Shown: positions 1-8,715, counted from the first letter of the stretch. The stretch: DNA of 64,000 bases from Clostridiales bacterium (GCA_022764045.1 JALERU010000010.1:1-64000), one strand, 5' to 3'. The notes: generated from the sequence alone by a model not told the origin. Translations and numbers: made by a program.

Positions 1-1
1 A

Positions 2-388
2 ATCGGCATTGCCACCTGTGTTGCGCTCATCAAGGAGAGCCGGATGCTGGCCAAGATGCTCCGGGCCCATGGCTTTGAGGTCTACGGGATCAGCTGCAAG
101 GCCGGCGAGGTCCCCAAGACCGAGCTGGGCATCCACCCCAAGTACCACGGCCCCGGCCACATCGCCTGCAACCCCATCCTCCAGGCTCAGCTGCTGGCGG
201 AGGAGGGCACGGAGTTCAACATTGTTATGGGCCTGTGCGTGGGCCACGACAGCCTCTTTTACAAGCACAGCAAGGCCGTTACCACCACCCTGGTGGTGAA
301 AGACCGGGTGCTGGTCCACAACCCCGTCATGGCCCTGTACACCGCCGAGGGATATTACGAATATCTGAACCATCCCTTAGAGGATTGA
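2..388 (+). CDS. DUF1847 (metal-binding) family protein, 5' truncated by window edge
   Basis: Frame 2 is open from the window edge (IGIATCVALIKESRMLAKMLRAHGFEVYGISCKAGEVPKTELG...); ends TGA at 388; conserved Cys residues and GLCVGHDSLF. Confidence 0.8.
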   Translation: MGIATCVALIKESRMLAKMLRAHGFEVYGISCKAGEVPKTELGIHPKYHGPGHIACNPILQAQLLAEEGTEFNIVMGLCVGHDSLFYKHSKAVTTTLVVKDRVLVHNPVMALYTAEGYYEYLNHPLED

Positions 389-395
389 AAAAACC

Positions 396-428
396 TCCCG
401 CCCGGGCTTGAAGCCCGGGCGGTTTTCT
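396..428 (+). terminator. Rho-independent terminator
   Basis: CCGCCCGGGCTTgAAGCCCGGGCGG followed by TTTTC just after the stop codon. Confidence 0.85.
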
Positions 429-460
429 GCACCCAAAATGTCAAGAAAACTTGGCGAAAC

Positions 461-492
461 CACTTGACAAGTGTACTTGGTAATGGTATCCT
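461..492 (+). promoter_or_regulatory. Promoter with palindromic operator over the -35 box
   Basis: TTGACA (464-469), 17 nt spacer, TATCCT (487-492); CACTTG-A-CAAGTG inverted repeat 461-473. Confidence 0.6.
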
Positions 493-539
493 AAAGATGC
501 AAAGAAAACTTGGCAGAAGAGCGGTAAGGAGGATGCACA

Positions 540-860
540 ATGGAGAAAAATGAGATCTTGCGCAGGGCGCAGGACCGGGCCTGGGAGAGGCCGGACGAAA
601 GGGAGGTCTCTTTCGACCAGAAAGGCAGAAAGCTCGCCATGAGGGTGGGCGTGGTCCTTTGCGTGCTGATTGCCGCCTGTAAGCACGCCTTCCATCAGCC
701 TGCGGGGGATGTGATGTTCCTGCTGTGGGCCATATCGGCAATCCCATGCTTTTACACATGGTATCGTCTGCGGGAAGGCTTGCATCTGCTCGGGGGAACG
801 GTATTCGCGGTGCTGGCGGCCATAGAGGGAGGACATTATTTGTGGTTTCTTCTTGGATAA
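540..860 (+). CDS. Small membrane protein, DUF6442-like
   Basis: 106 aa; MEKNEILRRAQ start shared with the next gene; two hydrophobic segments; GGAGG RBS. Confidence 0.75.
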   Translation: MEKNEILRRAQDRAWERPDEREVSFDQKGRKLAMRVGVVLCVLIAACKHAFHQPAGDVMFLLWAISAIPCFYTWYRLREGLHLLGGTVFAVLAAIEGGHYLWFLLG

Positions 861-978
861 GAAGCTGGTGGCGGGGAGATTGGCCAGGGTTACGCCGGCC
901 CAACGAGAGAGTAACCCAGGCCCCCACCCCCGCTGGCAAGGGGAAAATATTAGGGCGGAACCTGAAGGAGGACACACA

Positions 979-1293
979 ATGGAGAAAAATGAGATTTTGA
1001 AAAAGGCCCAGGCTCAGAGAGGGGCCGACGAGCTGGAAGCCCACGTAAAGGACCGCAGCAGTGCCGTTGCCATCTCGGTGGGATTTATCGTTTGTATCGC
1101 CGTGGTGATCTGTAAGCAGGTGGCCCACCTGCCTTCCGATGACGTGTTCATGGTCTATTGGACGATGTTTTCTGCGGTCAACTTTTACCAATGGTACCGC
1201 CTGCGCAAAAGAAAGGACTTGGGCTTTGGAATTTCAGGCGCGGCCTTGGCGGCGATTCATGGGGTAAGGCTTTTTGGATCTCTGTTCGGGTGA
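979..1293 (+). CDS. Small membrane protein, DUF6442-like (paralogue of the preceding gene)
   Basis: MEKNEILKKAQ...; same layout as 540-860 (YQWYRLRKRKDLGFGISGAALAAIHGVRLFGSLFG). Confidence 0.8.
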   Translation: MEKNEILKKAQAQRGADELEAHVKDRSSAVAISVGFIVCIAVVICKQVAHLPSDDVFMVYWTMFSAVNFYQWYRLRKRKDLGFGISGAALAAIHGVRLFGSLFG

Positions 1294-1302
1294 GGCGCCG
1301 AT

Positions 1303-1509
1303 ATGGACAACGACCTGATTTTACACAACAACCTAAAAAGCGCCCGAGGGGAGAAGGGCCTCTCCCAAGGGGAGCTGGCCAAGCTGGTGGGGGTCTCCCG
1401 CCAGACCATCAGCTCCATCGAGACCGGGCAGTTTAACCCCACCGCCAAGCTGGCCCTGCTGCTGTGCGTGGCCCTGGATAAAAAATTTGAAGAGCTCTTT
1501 TACTTTTGA
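1303..1509 (+). CDS. XRE/Cro-family HTH transcriptional regulator
   Basis: 68 aa; GLSQGELAKLVGVSRQTISSIETGQFNPTAKLAL HTH_3. Confidence 0.92.
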   Translation: MDNDLILHNNLKSARGEKGLSQGELAKLVGVSRQTISSIETGQFNPTAKLALLLCVALDKKFEELFYF

Positions 1510-1676
1510 TACTATGATTCCATAAAAACAAGATTTTTATGGAATCAGCAACGCGAACGCGTTGCTCTTTTCAGCGGCTTTGCCGCTGAAAAGACGTCTC
1601 ATACATCATTTGACGCACCTGTGGTGCGATAAAAAGCAGCCTTTTGCAAAGTCTATTTTTTATCGAATGATAGTAT
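1509..1676 (+). repeat. Multi-hairpin repeat element, divergent copy 1
   Basis: Termini ATACTAT/ATAGTAT; perfect stems 1516-1528/1534-1546, 1547-1555/1558-1566, 1567-1578/1582-1593; internal CGTCTCATAC at 1595-1604, shared with copies at 13086 and 28066. Confidence 0.75.
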
Positions 1677-1867
1677 GACCGCCCAAGCGCCTCCAGGTCT
1701 CCTGGGGGCGTTTTTACGGTCCCCTGGCGCGGCGGCCTTTTCCTGGCAGGGGGCGGTTTCCGTCGAAAACGGGCGAGGTTCCCCGGGTTTGCTGTCAATG
1801 CCGCCTAATTTCTCGGCCTCTTTTTACAAAAAATTTCTCCCAATCTCACATTTTGTTAAAATTTATC

Positions 1868-1896
1868 TTTCCATTTCCGCCCAGGGATGCTATAAT
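1868..1896 (+). promoter_or_regulatory. Probable murA promoter (extended -10 TGCTATAAT)
   Basis: TTTCCA, 17 nt, TATAAT (1891-1896) preceded by TG; about 270 nt upstream of the start codon. Confidence 0.5.
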
Positions 1897-2172
1897 GAAT
1901 CCAAACTATAAGCGGTGGTGCGCCCACCGTCCAGGCGAAGCGCACGCCAAAATTTTATTTTTGGCCTGTAGATCGAACAAAGAGTAACAGTTTGTTTCCG
2001 TTGTCCCTCCCTTGGGGCCGGAGACATGCGGACCTCTTTTCTCCCGGAAGCACATTTCCCGGGGTGGTTTCGGATATGATAGAGAAAGGCCTCCCCTTGA
2101 GGCCGCGCCTGGCTTGCTTTTTCCTTTGCTACTATTCCGTTTTTTGAGAATCATATAAAAGAAGGTGCCGTT

Positions 2173-3471
2173 TTGACAAAGTATGTGATCAGCGGTGGAA
2201 AACCTCTCCATGGCGAGGTTGAGATCAGCGGCGCGAAGAATGCCGCTGTGGCCATTCTTCCCGCAGCTCTTCTGGTGGACGGAGTCTGCCGGATTGAAAA
2301 TGTTCCCAACATCAGCGACGTGACCCTGATCCTGGGGATTATGCAGGACCTGGGCGTGAAAGTGCGTATGATCAACCCCACCACGGTGGAGCTGGATTGC
2401 TCCAAGGTGTATAAACAGAATGTCCCCTATGAACTGGCCCGCCAGATCCGCGCCTCCTACTATCTCATTGGCGCCCTGCTGGGTCGCTTTGGCCGCGCCG
2501 AGGTCCCCCCACCCGGCGGCTGTGACCTGGGGGTGCGACCCATCGACCAGCACCTGAAGGGTTTCTCCGCCATGGGGGCGGAGATTCAGGTGGAGAACGG
2601 CTTTGTCTACGCTGCCTCTCCCACCGGCCGCCTGCACGGGGCACAGGTCTATCTGGATGTGGTCTCCGTGGGGGCCACCATGAATATCCTTCTGGCCGCC
2701 GCCCTGGCCGACGGACTGACCGTCATCGAAAACGCCGCCAAGGAGCCCCACATCGTGGACCTGGCTAACTTCCTCAACTCCATGGGCGCCGACATCATGG
2801 GCGCCGGAACCGACGTCATCAAGGTCCGGGGAGTGAAGGCCCTGCGGGGGGGCATCTATTCCATCATCCCCGACCAGATCGAGGCGGGCACCTACATGAC
2901 CGCCGTGGCCGCCGCCGGGGGAGAGGTGCGTATCAACAACATCATCCCCAAGCACCTGGACTGCATCACCGCCAAGCTGGTGGAGATGGGCGTGGAGATC
3001 GAGGAAGAGGGGGATTCCCTCATTGTCCGCCGTGCCGGCAAGCTCACCAGCACCAACGTGAAGACCATGCCCTATCCCGGCTTTCCCACCGATATGCAGC
3101 CCCAGATCGCCGCCGTCCTGTGCCTGGCCGAGGGCACCAGCATCCTCAACGAGGGGATCTGGGACAACCGCTACCGCTATGCCGACGAGTTCCGCCGCAT
3201 GGGGGCCAACATTCAGGTCAACGGCAAGGTGGCCGTCATCGAAGGGGTCCAGGCCCTCACCGGCGCCCCCGTCTGCGCCTGTGACCTGCGGGCCGGGGCC
3301 GCCATGATCGTGGCCGGCCTGGCCGCCAACGGCGTGACTGAGGTGGATCAGGTCTACTACATTGAGCGGGGCTATGAGAACATTGTGGGAAAGCTGGCCA
3401 AGCTGGGCGCCGATATCCGCGAGGAGATCATCCCCGAGGATGACTGGCGCAACGGCAACGGTGTGGGCTGA
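2173..3471 (+). CDS. murA: UDP-N-acetylglucosamine 1-carboxyvinyltransferase
   Basis: MTKYVISGGKPLHGEVEISGAKNAAVAILPA; catalytic-loop Cys in GGCDLGVRPIDQHLKG; TTG start. Confidence 0.96.
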   Translation: MTKYVISGGKPLHGEVEISGAKNAAVAILPAALLVDGVCRIENVPNISDVTLILGIMQDLGVKVRMINPTTVELDCSKVYKQNVPYELARQIRASYYLIGALLGRFGRAEVPPPGGCDLGVRPIDQHLKGFSAMGAEIQVENGFVYAASPTGRLHGAQVYLDVVSVGATMNILLAAALADGLTVIENAAKEPHIVDLANFLNSMGADIMGAGTDVIKVRGVKALRGGIYSIIPDQIEAGTYMTAVAAAGGEVRINNIIPKHLDCITAKLVEMGVEIEEEGDSLIVRRAGKLTSTNVKTMPYPGFPTDMQPQIAAVLCLAEGTSILNEGIWDNRYRYADEFRRMGANIQVNGKVAVIEGVQALTGAPVCACDLRAGAAMIVAGLAANGVTEVDQVYYIERGYENIVGKLAKLGADIREEIIPEDDWRNGNGVG

Positions 3472-3536
3472 TTCCCTTTCCCGAAAAACGATCCCTATCC
3501 GGCAGGCACGCCGGAGATCCGCAAGGCAATTCGCCA

Positions 3537-3570
3537 GTGGACGGTGGGCATGCCTGCCGTCCACTTTTTA
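3537..3570 (+). terminator. Rho-independent terminator between murA and rlmH
   Basis: GTGGACGG...CCGTCCAC followed by TTTTTAT. Confidence 0.7.
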
Positions 3571-3610
3571 TGTTTGTTCGTTGGTATCTTTTTTTTCAGG
3601 AGCATAGGCT

Positions 3611-4093
3611 ATGGTAACCATTCAACTCATCTGCGTGGGGAAGCTGAAGGAGAAGCACTTCGCCGCCGCTTGCGCGGAATATGGTAAGCGGCTGGGGGCC
3701 TTCTGTAAGCTCACCGTCACTGAGCTGGCGGAAGACCGCCTGCCCGAAAACCCTTCTCCCGCCCAAATCGACGCCGCCCTGGAAAAGGAGGCGGGGGCCA
3801 TCTTGGCCAAGCTCCCCAAGGGGGGCAAGGTCATCGCCCTGTGCGTGGAGGGCGACCTGCTGGACAGCCCCGCCCTGGCCGCCCAGATGGAAAAGTGGAC
3901 GGTGGAAGGGGTCTCGCACCTGACCTTTCTCATTGGCGGGTCCTTCGGCCTGCATCCCTCGGTGAAGGCGCGGGCCCAACTGCGCCTGTCCATGTCCCCC
4001 ATGACCTTTCCCCACCACCTGGCCCGGGTCATGGTGCTGGAGCAGATCTACCGGGCCTTCCAGATCACCGCTGGAACCCGCTACCACAAATAA
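3611..4093 (+). CDS. rlmH: 23S rRNA (pseudouridine1915-N3)-methyltransferase RlmH
   Basis: 160 aa; LIGGSFGLHPSVKARAQLRLSMSPMTFPHHLARVMVLEQIYRAFQITAGTRYHK C-terminus. Confidence 0.96.
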   Translation: MVTIQLICVGKLKEKHFAAACAEYGKRLGAFCKLTVTELAEDRLPENPSPAQIDAALEKEAGAILAKLPKGGKVIALCVEGDLLDSPALAAQMEKWTVEGVSHLTFLIGGSFGLHPSVKARAQLRLSMSPMTFPHHLARVMVLEQIYRAFQITAGTRYHK

Positions 4094-4119
4094 TCGGATT
4101 TTCAGAAAGGAGTTCCCTT

Positions 4120-5856
4120 ATGTCCTATCAGCAGCAATATGAACGCTGGCTGCGCAGCCCCGCCCTCTCCCCCCAGGAAAAGGCCGAGCTGGAGGCCATG
4201 GCCCAGGACCCCAAAGAGGTGGAGGACCGCTTTTTTAGTCTCCTGGAGTTCGGCACCGCCGGTCTCCGGGGCGTCATGGGCTTGGGCCTGCGGCGGATGA
4301 ACCTCCATGTGATCCGCCACGCCACCCAAGCCTTTGCCCAGGTGATCCTGGCCGAGGGACCCCAGGAGGCCGCCAGAGGGGTGGCCATCTGCTACGACTG
4401 CCGGGTGAACTCTCAGGCCTTTGCCCGGGCCGCCGCCGGGGTCATGGCGGGCAACGGCATCCCCGTGCGCCTGTTCGAAGAAATGCGCCCCACCCCGGAG
4501 CTCTCCTTTGCCGTGCGGGAGTACGGCTGCGTGGCCGGGTTGAACGTCACCGCCAGCCATAACCCGCCCGAGTACAACGGCTATAAGGTCTACTGGTCCG
4601 ACGGGGCCCAGCTCCCTCCCCGGCACGCCGCCGCCATCGCCGCCCAGATGGAGAAGCTGGACGTCTTCGACGATATCCAGTCCATGGACTATGACCAGGC
4701 CCTGGCCCAGGGGATGATCACCCTCATGGGCAAGGAGACCGACGAGAAATTCCTGGGCCATGTGCTGGACCAGATCAACGACAAGGCGGCCGTCGCCCAG
4801 GTGGCCGACACCTTCCGCATGGTCTACACCCCCTTCCACGGCACCGGCTACCAGCAGATTCCCTATGTGCTGGGCCAGTTGGGGATCAAGCACCTCCACT
4901 GCGTGCCGGAGCAGATGGTCATCGACGGCACCTTCCCCACGGTGAAGTCCCCCAACCCCGAGACCCCCGAGAGCTTCGCCCTGGCGGCAGAGCTGGCAAA
5001 ACAGGTGGACGCCCAGTTCATCCTGGGCTCCGACCCCGACGCCGACCGGGTGGCCATCCAGGTGAAGGACAAGGACGGCCAGTACGTCCAGATCTCCGGC
5101 AACCAGACCGGCGTCCTCCTGCTGGACTACCTCATCGGGGCCAAGAAGCGGGCCGGGACCCTCCCCGCCGATGCGGTGGCCCTCAAATCCCTGGTAACCA
5201 CCGACATGGCCCGGGTGGTGGCCGAGAAAAACGGGGTGAAATCCTACAACACCTTCACCGGCTTTAAGTTCATGGCCGAAAAGAAAAACCAGCTGGAGGC
5301 CGCCGGCCAGGGCCACGTGATCTTCTCCTACGAGGAGTCCATCGGCTATATGATCGGCGACTACATCCGGGACAAGGACGCCGTCACCGCCGCCCTCCTC
5401 CTCACCGAGATGACCGCCTGGTACGCCGCCCAGGGCATGACCCTGCTGGACGCGATGGAGGCCCTCTATGAGAAGTACGGCCACTACGCCGAGAAGACCC
5501 TGAACCTGGTCATGCCCGGCCTGGAGGGCATGGCCAACATGAAGGCCCTCATGGCCTCCCTCCGCCAGACGCCCCCCACCCAGATTGCCGGCACCCCGGT
5601 GAACCTCCAGCGAGACTACCAGGACGGCACCCAGCGGGACACCGCCACCGGCCAGACCACGGCCATGGAGCTGGTGGGCTCCAACGTCCTCAGCTACGTC
5701 CTGGCCGACGAGACCACCATCGTGGTGCGCCCCTCGGGCACCGAGCCCAAGATCAAGGTCTACCTCCTGGCCCAGGGCCCCGATGGGGCTGCCTGTCAGG
5801 AAAAGATCACCAAGTACGCCGCCTGGGCCGAAGGGCTCAAGGAGCTGGCAAACTGA
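4120..5856 (+). CDS. Phosphoglucomutase/phosphomannomutase (alpha-D-phosphohexomutase)
   Basis: FGTAGLRGVMG, TASHNPPEYNGYKVYWSDGAQ, GSDPDADR, RPSGTEPKIKVYL; internal ATG with AGAAAGGAG RBS preferred over the track start at 3841. Confidence 0.95.
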   Translation: MSYQQQYERWLRSPALSPQEKAELEAMAQDPKEVEDRFFSLLEFGTAGLRGVMGLGLRRMNLHVIRHATQAFAQVILAEGPQEAARGVAICYDCRVNSQAFARAAAGVMAGNGIPVRLFEEMRPTPELSFAVREYGCVAGLNVTASHNPPEYNGYKVYWSDGAQLPPRHAAAIAAQMEKLDVFDDIQSMDYDQALAQGMITLMGKETDEKFLGHVLDQINDKAAVAQVADTFRMVYTPFHGTGYQQIPYVLGQLGIKHLHCVPEQMVIDGTFPTVKSPNPETPESFALAAELAKQVDAQFILGSDPDADRVAIQVKDKDGQYVQISGNQTGVLLLDYLIGAKKRAGTLPADAVALKSLVTTDMARVVAEKNGVKSYNTFTGFKFMAEKKNQLEAAGQGHVIFSYEESIGYMIGDYIRDKDAVTAALLLTEMTAWYAAQGMTLLDAMEALYEKYGHYAEKTLNLVMPGLEGMANMKALMASLRQTPPTQIAGTPVNLQRDYQDGTQRDTATGQTTAMELVGSNVLSYVLADETTIVVRPSGTEPKIKVYLLAQGPDGAACQEKITKYAAWAEGLKELAN

Positions 5857-5879
5857 CCTCTGGAAGCCAAAATAAACGT

Positions 5880-5918
5880 GACCCGCCCTGCTGTACTGTT
5901 TTGCAGGGCGGGTCTTTT
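5880..5918 (+). terminator. Rho-independent terminator
   Basis: GACCCGCCCTGC...GCAGGGCGGGTC then TTTTTT. Confidence 0.88.
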
Positions 5919-5944
5919 TTCTGCGATGGGGACGGCGGGGCCAT

Positions 5945-6190
5945 GACGCACGCGGAGGAATCCTCCAGGCTTGCCCTCATCCGACCCGGCTTCGCCGGCC
6001 CACCTTCCCCCCAGGGGAAGGCGTTGGCAAGCCCTGTATGGCTTATGTAGAAAACTACCGCAGCAATCACCCCAGCGTAGCATAGCACGTAGGCTTCCCC
6101 TCGGGGGGAAGCTGTCAGCGCAGCTGACTGATGAGGGGGCGATCTGGAATAGCGGTGGGTAGTGGAATCCCGTTGCCACCTTGGGCCGGT
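5945..6190 (+). repeat. Dispersed intergenic repeat, unit A
   Basis: CCTCATCCGACCCGG...CCTTCCCCCCAGGGGAAGG...TATGTAGAAAACTACCG...CTTCCCCTCGGGGGGAAG...CTGATGAGGGGGCGATCTGGAAT; recurs at 6191, 17459, 17709, 22866 and 53673. Confidence 0.85.
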
Positions 6191-6403
6191 GGGTCTATTA
6201 CCCACGCTGTGGAATCCTCCAGGCTCGCCCTCATCCGACCCGGGCCATTGGCCCGGCCCACCTTCCCCCCCAGGGGAAGGCGATTGGCAAAGCCTGTGTG
6301 GCTTATGTAGAAAACTACCGTAGCAAAAACCCCAACTTGGCATAGCTGACGGATGAGGGGGCAATCCGGAAGACCGATGGGTAGAAGAATCCCTCTGCCT
6401 CCT
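6191..6403 (+). repeat. Dispersed intergenic repeat, unit B (tandem with A; lacks the second CTTCCCC hairpin)
   Basis: GGAATCCTCCAGGCTCGCCCTCATCCGACCCGGGCC... as in unit A, then jumps to CATAGCTGACGGATGAGGGGGC. Confidence 0.82.
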
Positions 6404-6494
6404 TACCCCACCCAAGAATTCCCACCACCTCCCCGCATAACCCGCCTCCCCCCGGCATAGAGTGAACCAACTGAAATCACCGGGAGGTCCTTCT

Positions 6495-7628
6495 ATGAAG
6501 AAACTCTGCGCAACCATTCTCTGTCTGGTCCTCTGCCTGGGCCTCCTTCCCGCCCAGGCGGCGGGGCCGGAGGTCAGCGCCAAGGCAGTCCTGCTCATGG
6601 AAAAAACCACAGGGGAAGTCCTGTATGAAGAAAACTCCCACGAGCCTCTGGAGCTGGCCAGCGTCACCAAGGTGATGACCATGCTCCTCATCATGGAGGC
6701 CCTGGACGAGGGGACCATCACCAAGGAGACCATGGTCCCCGTCTCCGCCACCGCCGCGGGGATGGGGGGCTCTCAGGTTTACATGAAGGAGGGGGAGGAG
6801 TTCTCCGTCCACGACATGCTCAAGGCCATTGCCGTGGCCTCAGGCAACGACGCCTGCGTGGCCATGGCGGAATATCTGGCCGGCAGCGAGAGCTCCTTTG
6901 TGGAGAAGATGAACGCCCGGGCAGCGGAGCTGGGGATGGAAAACACCGTCTTCTGCAACTGCACGGGCCTGCCCGCCGAGGGCCACCACTCCTCGGCCTA
7001 TGACATCGCCCTCATGTCACGGGAACTCATCCTCCACCACCCGGACATCCGGGACTACACCACCATCTGGATGGACACCCTCCGGGACGGGGCCTTTCAA
7101 CTGGCCAACACCAACAAGCTCATCCGCTTCTACGACGGGGCCACGGGACTGAAAACCGGCTCCACCGACGCTGCCCTCTACTGCCTGTCGGCCACGGCGG
7201 AGAAGGAGGGCATGGAGCTCATCGCCGTGATCCTGGGCTCGCCCACCTCGGCCGACCGGTTCGACACTGCCAAGGCTCTGCTCAACTACGGCTTCGCCGG
7301 CTACGCCCTGGTGACCGTGGCGCCTTCGGAGCCCATCCCCCCAGTGGAGGTTACCCTGGGGACCGCGCCCAGCGTCCAGCCGGTGCTCACCCAGGACAGC
7401 CAGCTCCTGCTGGCCAAGGCCGACGCGGCCAAGGTCTCCACCACCATCGACCTGGCGGACACCCTCCAGGCCCCGGTGGAGCAGGGCCAGGAGCTGGGGA
7501 ACCTCACCGTCCTGGTGGACGGGAAAGAGACCCAAACCCTCCCCCTGGTGGCCCAGGAAGGGGTGCCCCGGCTCACCCTTTGGCAGGTGTACCGGGGGAT
7601 GCTGGAAACCCTCTTTTGCGGTGTATGA
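6495..7628 (+). CDS. D-alanyl-D-alanine carboxypeptidase (S11 family, DacF-like)
   Basis: Signal peptide MKKLCATILCLVLCLGLLPAQAA; SVTK, SGN and KTG motifs. Confidence 0.94.
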   Translation: MKKLCATILCLVLCLGLLPAQAAGPEVSAKAVLLMEKTTGEVLYEENSHEPLELASVTKVMTMLLIMEALDEGTITKETMVPVSATAAGMGGSQVYMKEGEEFSVHDMLKAIAVASGNDACVAMAEYLAGSESSFVEKMNARAAELGMENTVFCNCTGLPAEGHHSSAYDIALMSRELILHHPDIRDYTTIWMDTLRDGAFQLANTNKLIRFYDGATGLKTGSTDAALYCLSATAEKEGMELIAVILGSPTSADRFDTAKALLNYGFAGYALVTVAPSEPIPPVEVTLGTAPSVQPVLTQDSQLLLAKADAAKVSTTIDLADTLQAPVEQGQELGNLTVLVDGKETQTLPLVAQEGVPRLTLWQVYRGMLETLFCGV

Positions 7629-7657
7629 CCCTCTGCCAGCCAGTGCTTCCCCAGACC

Positions 7658-7688
7658 AAAACGGGACGGCTTCCGCCGTCCCGTTTTT
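7658..7688. terminator. Bidirectional terminator
   Basis: AAAACGGGACGGC TTCC GCCGTCCCGTTTTT. Confidence 0.85.
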
Positions 7689-7696
7689 GCGCCCCG

Positions 7697-7948
7697 TCAG
7701 CAGAGAAGGGTGCCGCCCCCTTCCTCCGGCCCGGGCCCTTCGGGCAGCCGGGGCAGGACAAAAAACAGCACCCCCTGGCGGGAGGCGAAGGACTTGACCT
7801 CCATGGTTTCGGGGATGGGATGGCGGGCCTGGGCCAGGGCCCGGTGGATCAGGGGGAGAACGGCCTCCTGGGTCAGGGGCCGGGCGGCGGGGAGCTCCTC
7901 GTGGGAGAAATAGAGCACCGAGCCGGTGTCGATGGCGGAAATGGTCAT
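7697..7948 (-). CDS. Hypothetical protein (83 aa)
   Basis: Strong AGGAGG RBS 5 nt before ATG on the minus strand; convergent with dacF-like gene and sharing its terminator. Confidence 0.6.
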   Translation of the reverse strand: MTISAIDTGSVLYFSHEELPAARPLTQEAVLPLIHRALAQARHPIPETMEVKSFASRQGVLFFVLPRLPEGPGPEEGGGTLLC

Positions 7949-8147
7949 AGCTGCCTCCTAAGTAAGTTGGATTAGATCGTCCTATAGTATAAGACAAACC
8001 GGCCCCCTAGAGCAAATGTAAAGGTTACCAGTGGGAAAAGAAGTTGGCAGCGGGGCGGAAATATGGTATAATTTCTAAGATATCCGGCGAAAGAGGGGCT
8101 TGGCCCCGGCCTTCGCCCAGACTTCCAGAGAAATCGAGGTACAGCCA

Positions 8148-8693
8148 ATGGAATTCAAGGAAGAAATGATCTCTCAGGAGAGAGTGTATAACGGCATCAT
8201 TGTGAACGTCCGCCGGGATAAGGCCCGGCTGATGGACGGCCGGGTGACCAACCGGGAGGTGGTGGAGCACCCCGGCGGGGTGGCTGTGTTCGCCATGGAC
8301 AGCCAGGGCCGGGTGGCCCTGGTCCGCCAGTTCCGCTACCCCATCGGGGAGGAGACCCTGGAGCTCCCCGCCGGCAAGCTGGAGCCCGGAGAGGACCCCC
8401 GGGAGAGCGGCCTGCGGGAGCTGGTGGAGGAGACCGGCCTGGTGCCCAAGACCTTCCGGTCCATGGGCCTGAGCTATTCCTCCCCGGGGATCTTTGCCGA
8501 GCGGATCTATCTCTTCTTTGCCAAGGACCTGGTCCAGGAGGCCCCCCGCCCGGACGACGGGGAGTTTGTGGAAACCGTTTGGGTGCCCTACCAGGAGCTG
8601 CTGGAGATGGTCCGCCAGGGGAAAATCCAGGATGGAAAGACCCTGGCGGGCATCCTGAAGGCCTCTTTCCTGCTGCCCGAGGCCCAGGGCTGA
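8148..8693 (+). CDS. NUDIX hydrolase (ADP-ribose pyrophosphatase-like)
   Basis: Nudix box GKLEPGEDPRESGLRELVEETGLV. Confidence 0.93.
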   Translation: MEFKEEMISQERVYNGIIVNVRRDKARLMDGRVTNREVVEHPGGVAVFAMDSQGRVALVRQFRYPIGEETLELPAGKLEPGEDPRESGLRELVEETGLVPKTFRSMGLSYSSPGIFAERIYLFFAKDLVQEAPRPDDGEFVETVWVPYQELLEMVRQGKIQDGKTLAGILKASFLLPEAQG

Positions 8694-8715
8694 GCCAAAG
8701 ACAGGAGGCTGCCGT

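Noticed and set aside
1906-3564. 552 aa minus-strand ORF opposite murA
   Set aside because: Antisense artefact; murA on the plus strand is unambiguous
5945-6403. CRISPR-like array
   Set aside because: Units are over 200 bp, imperfect, only two per locus, with no short repeat/spacer periodicity and no cas genes
5837-6751. 304 aa minus-strand ORF across the 5945-6403 repeats
   Set aside because: Most of it translates the dispersed repeat and shares peptides with other repeat copies; extends into the antisense of the carboxypeptidase gene
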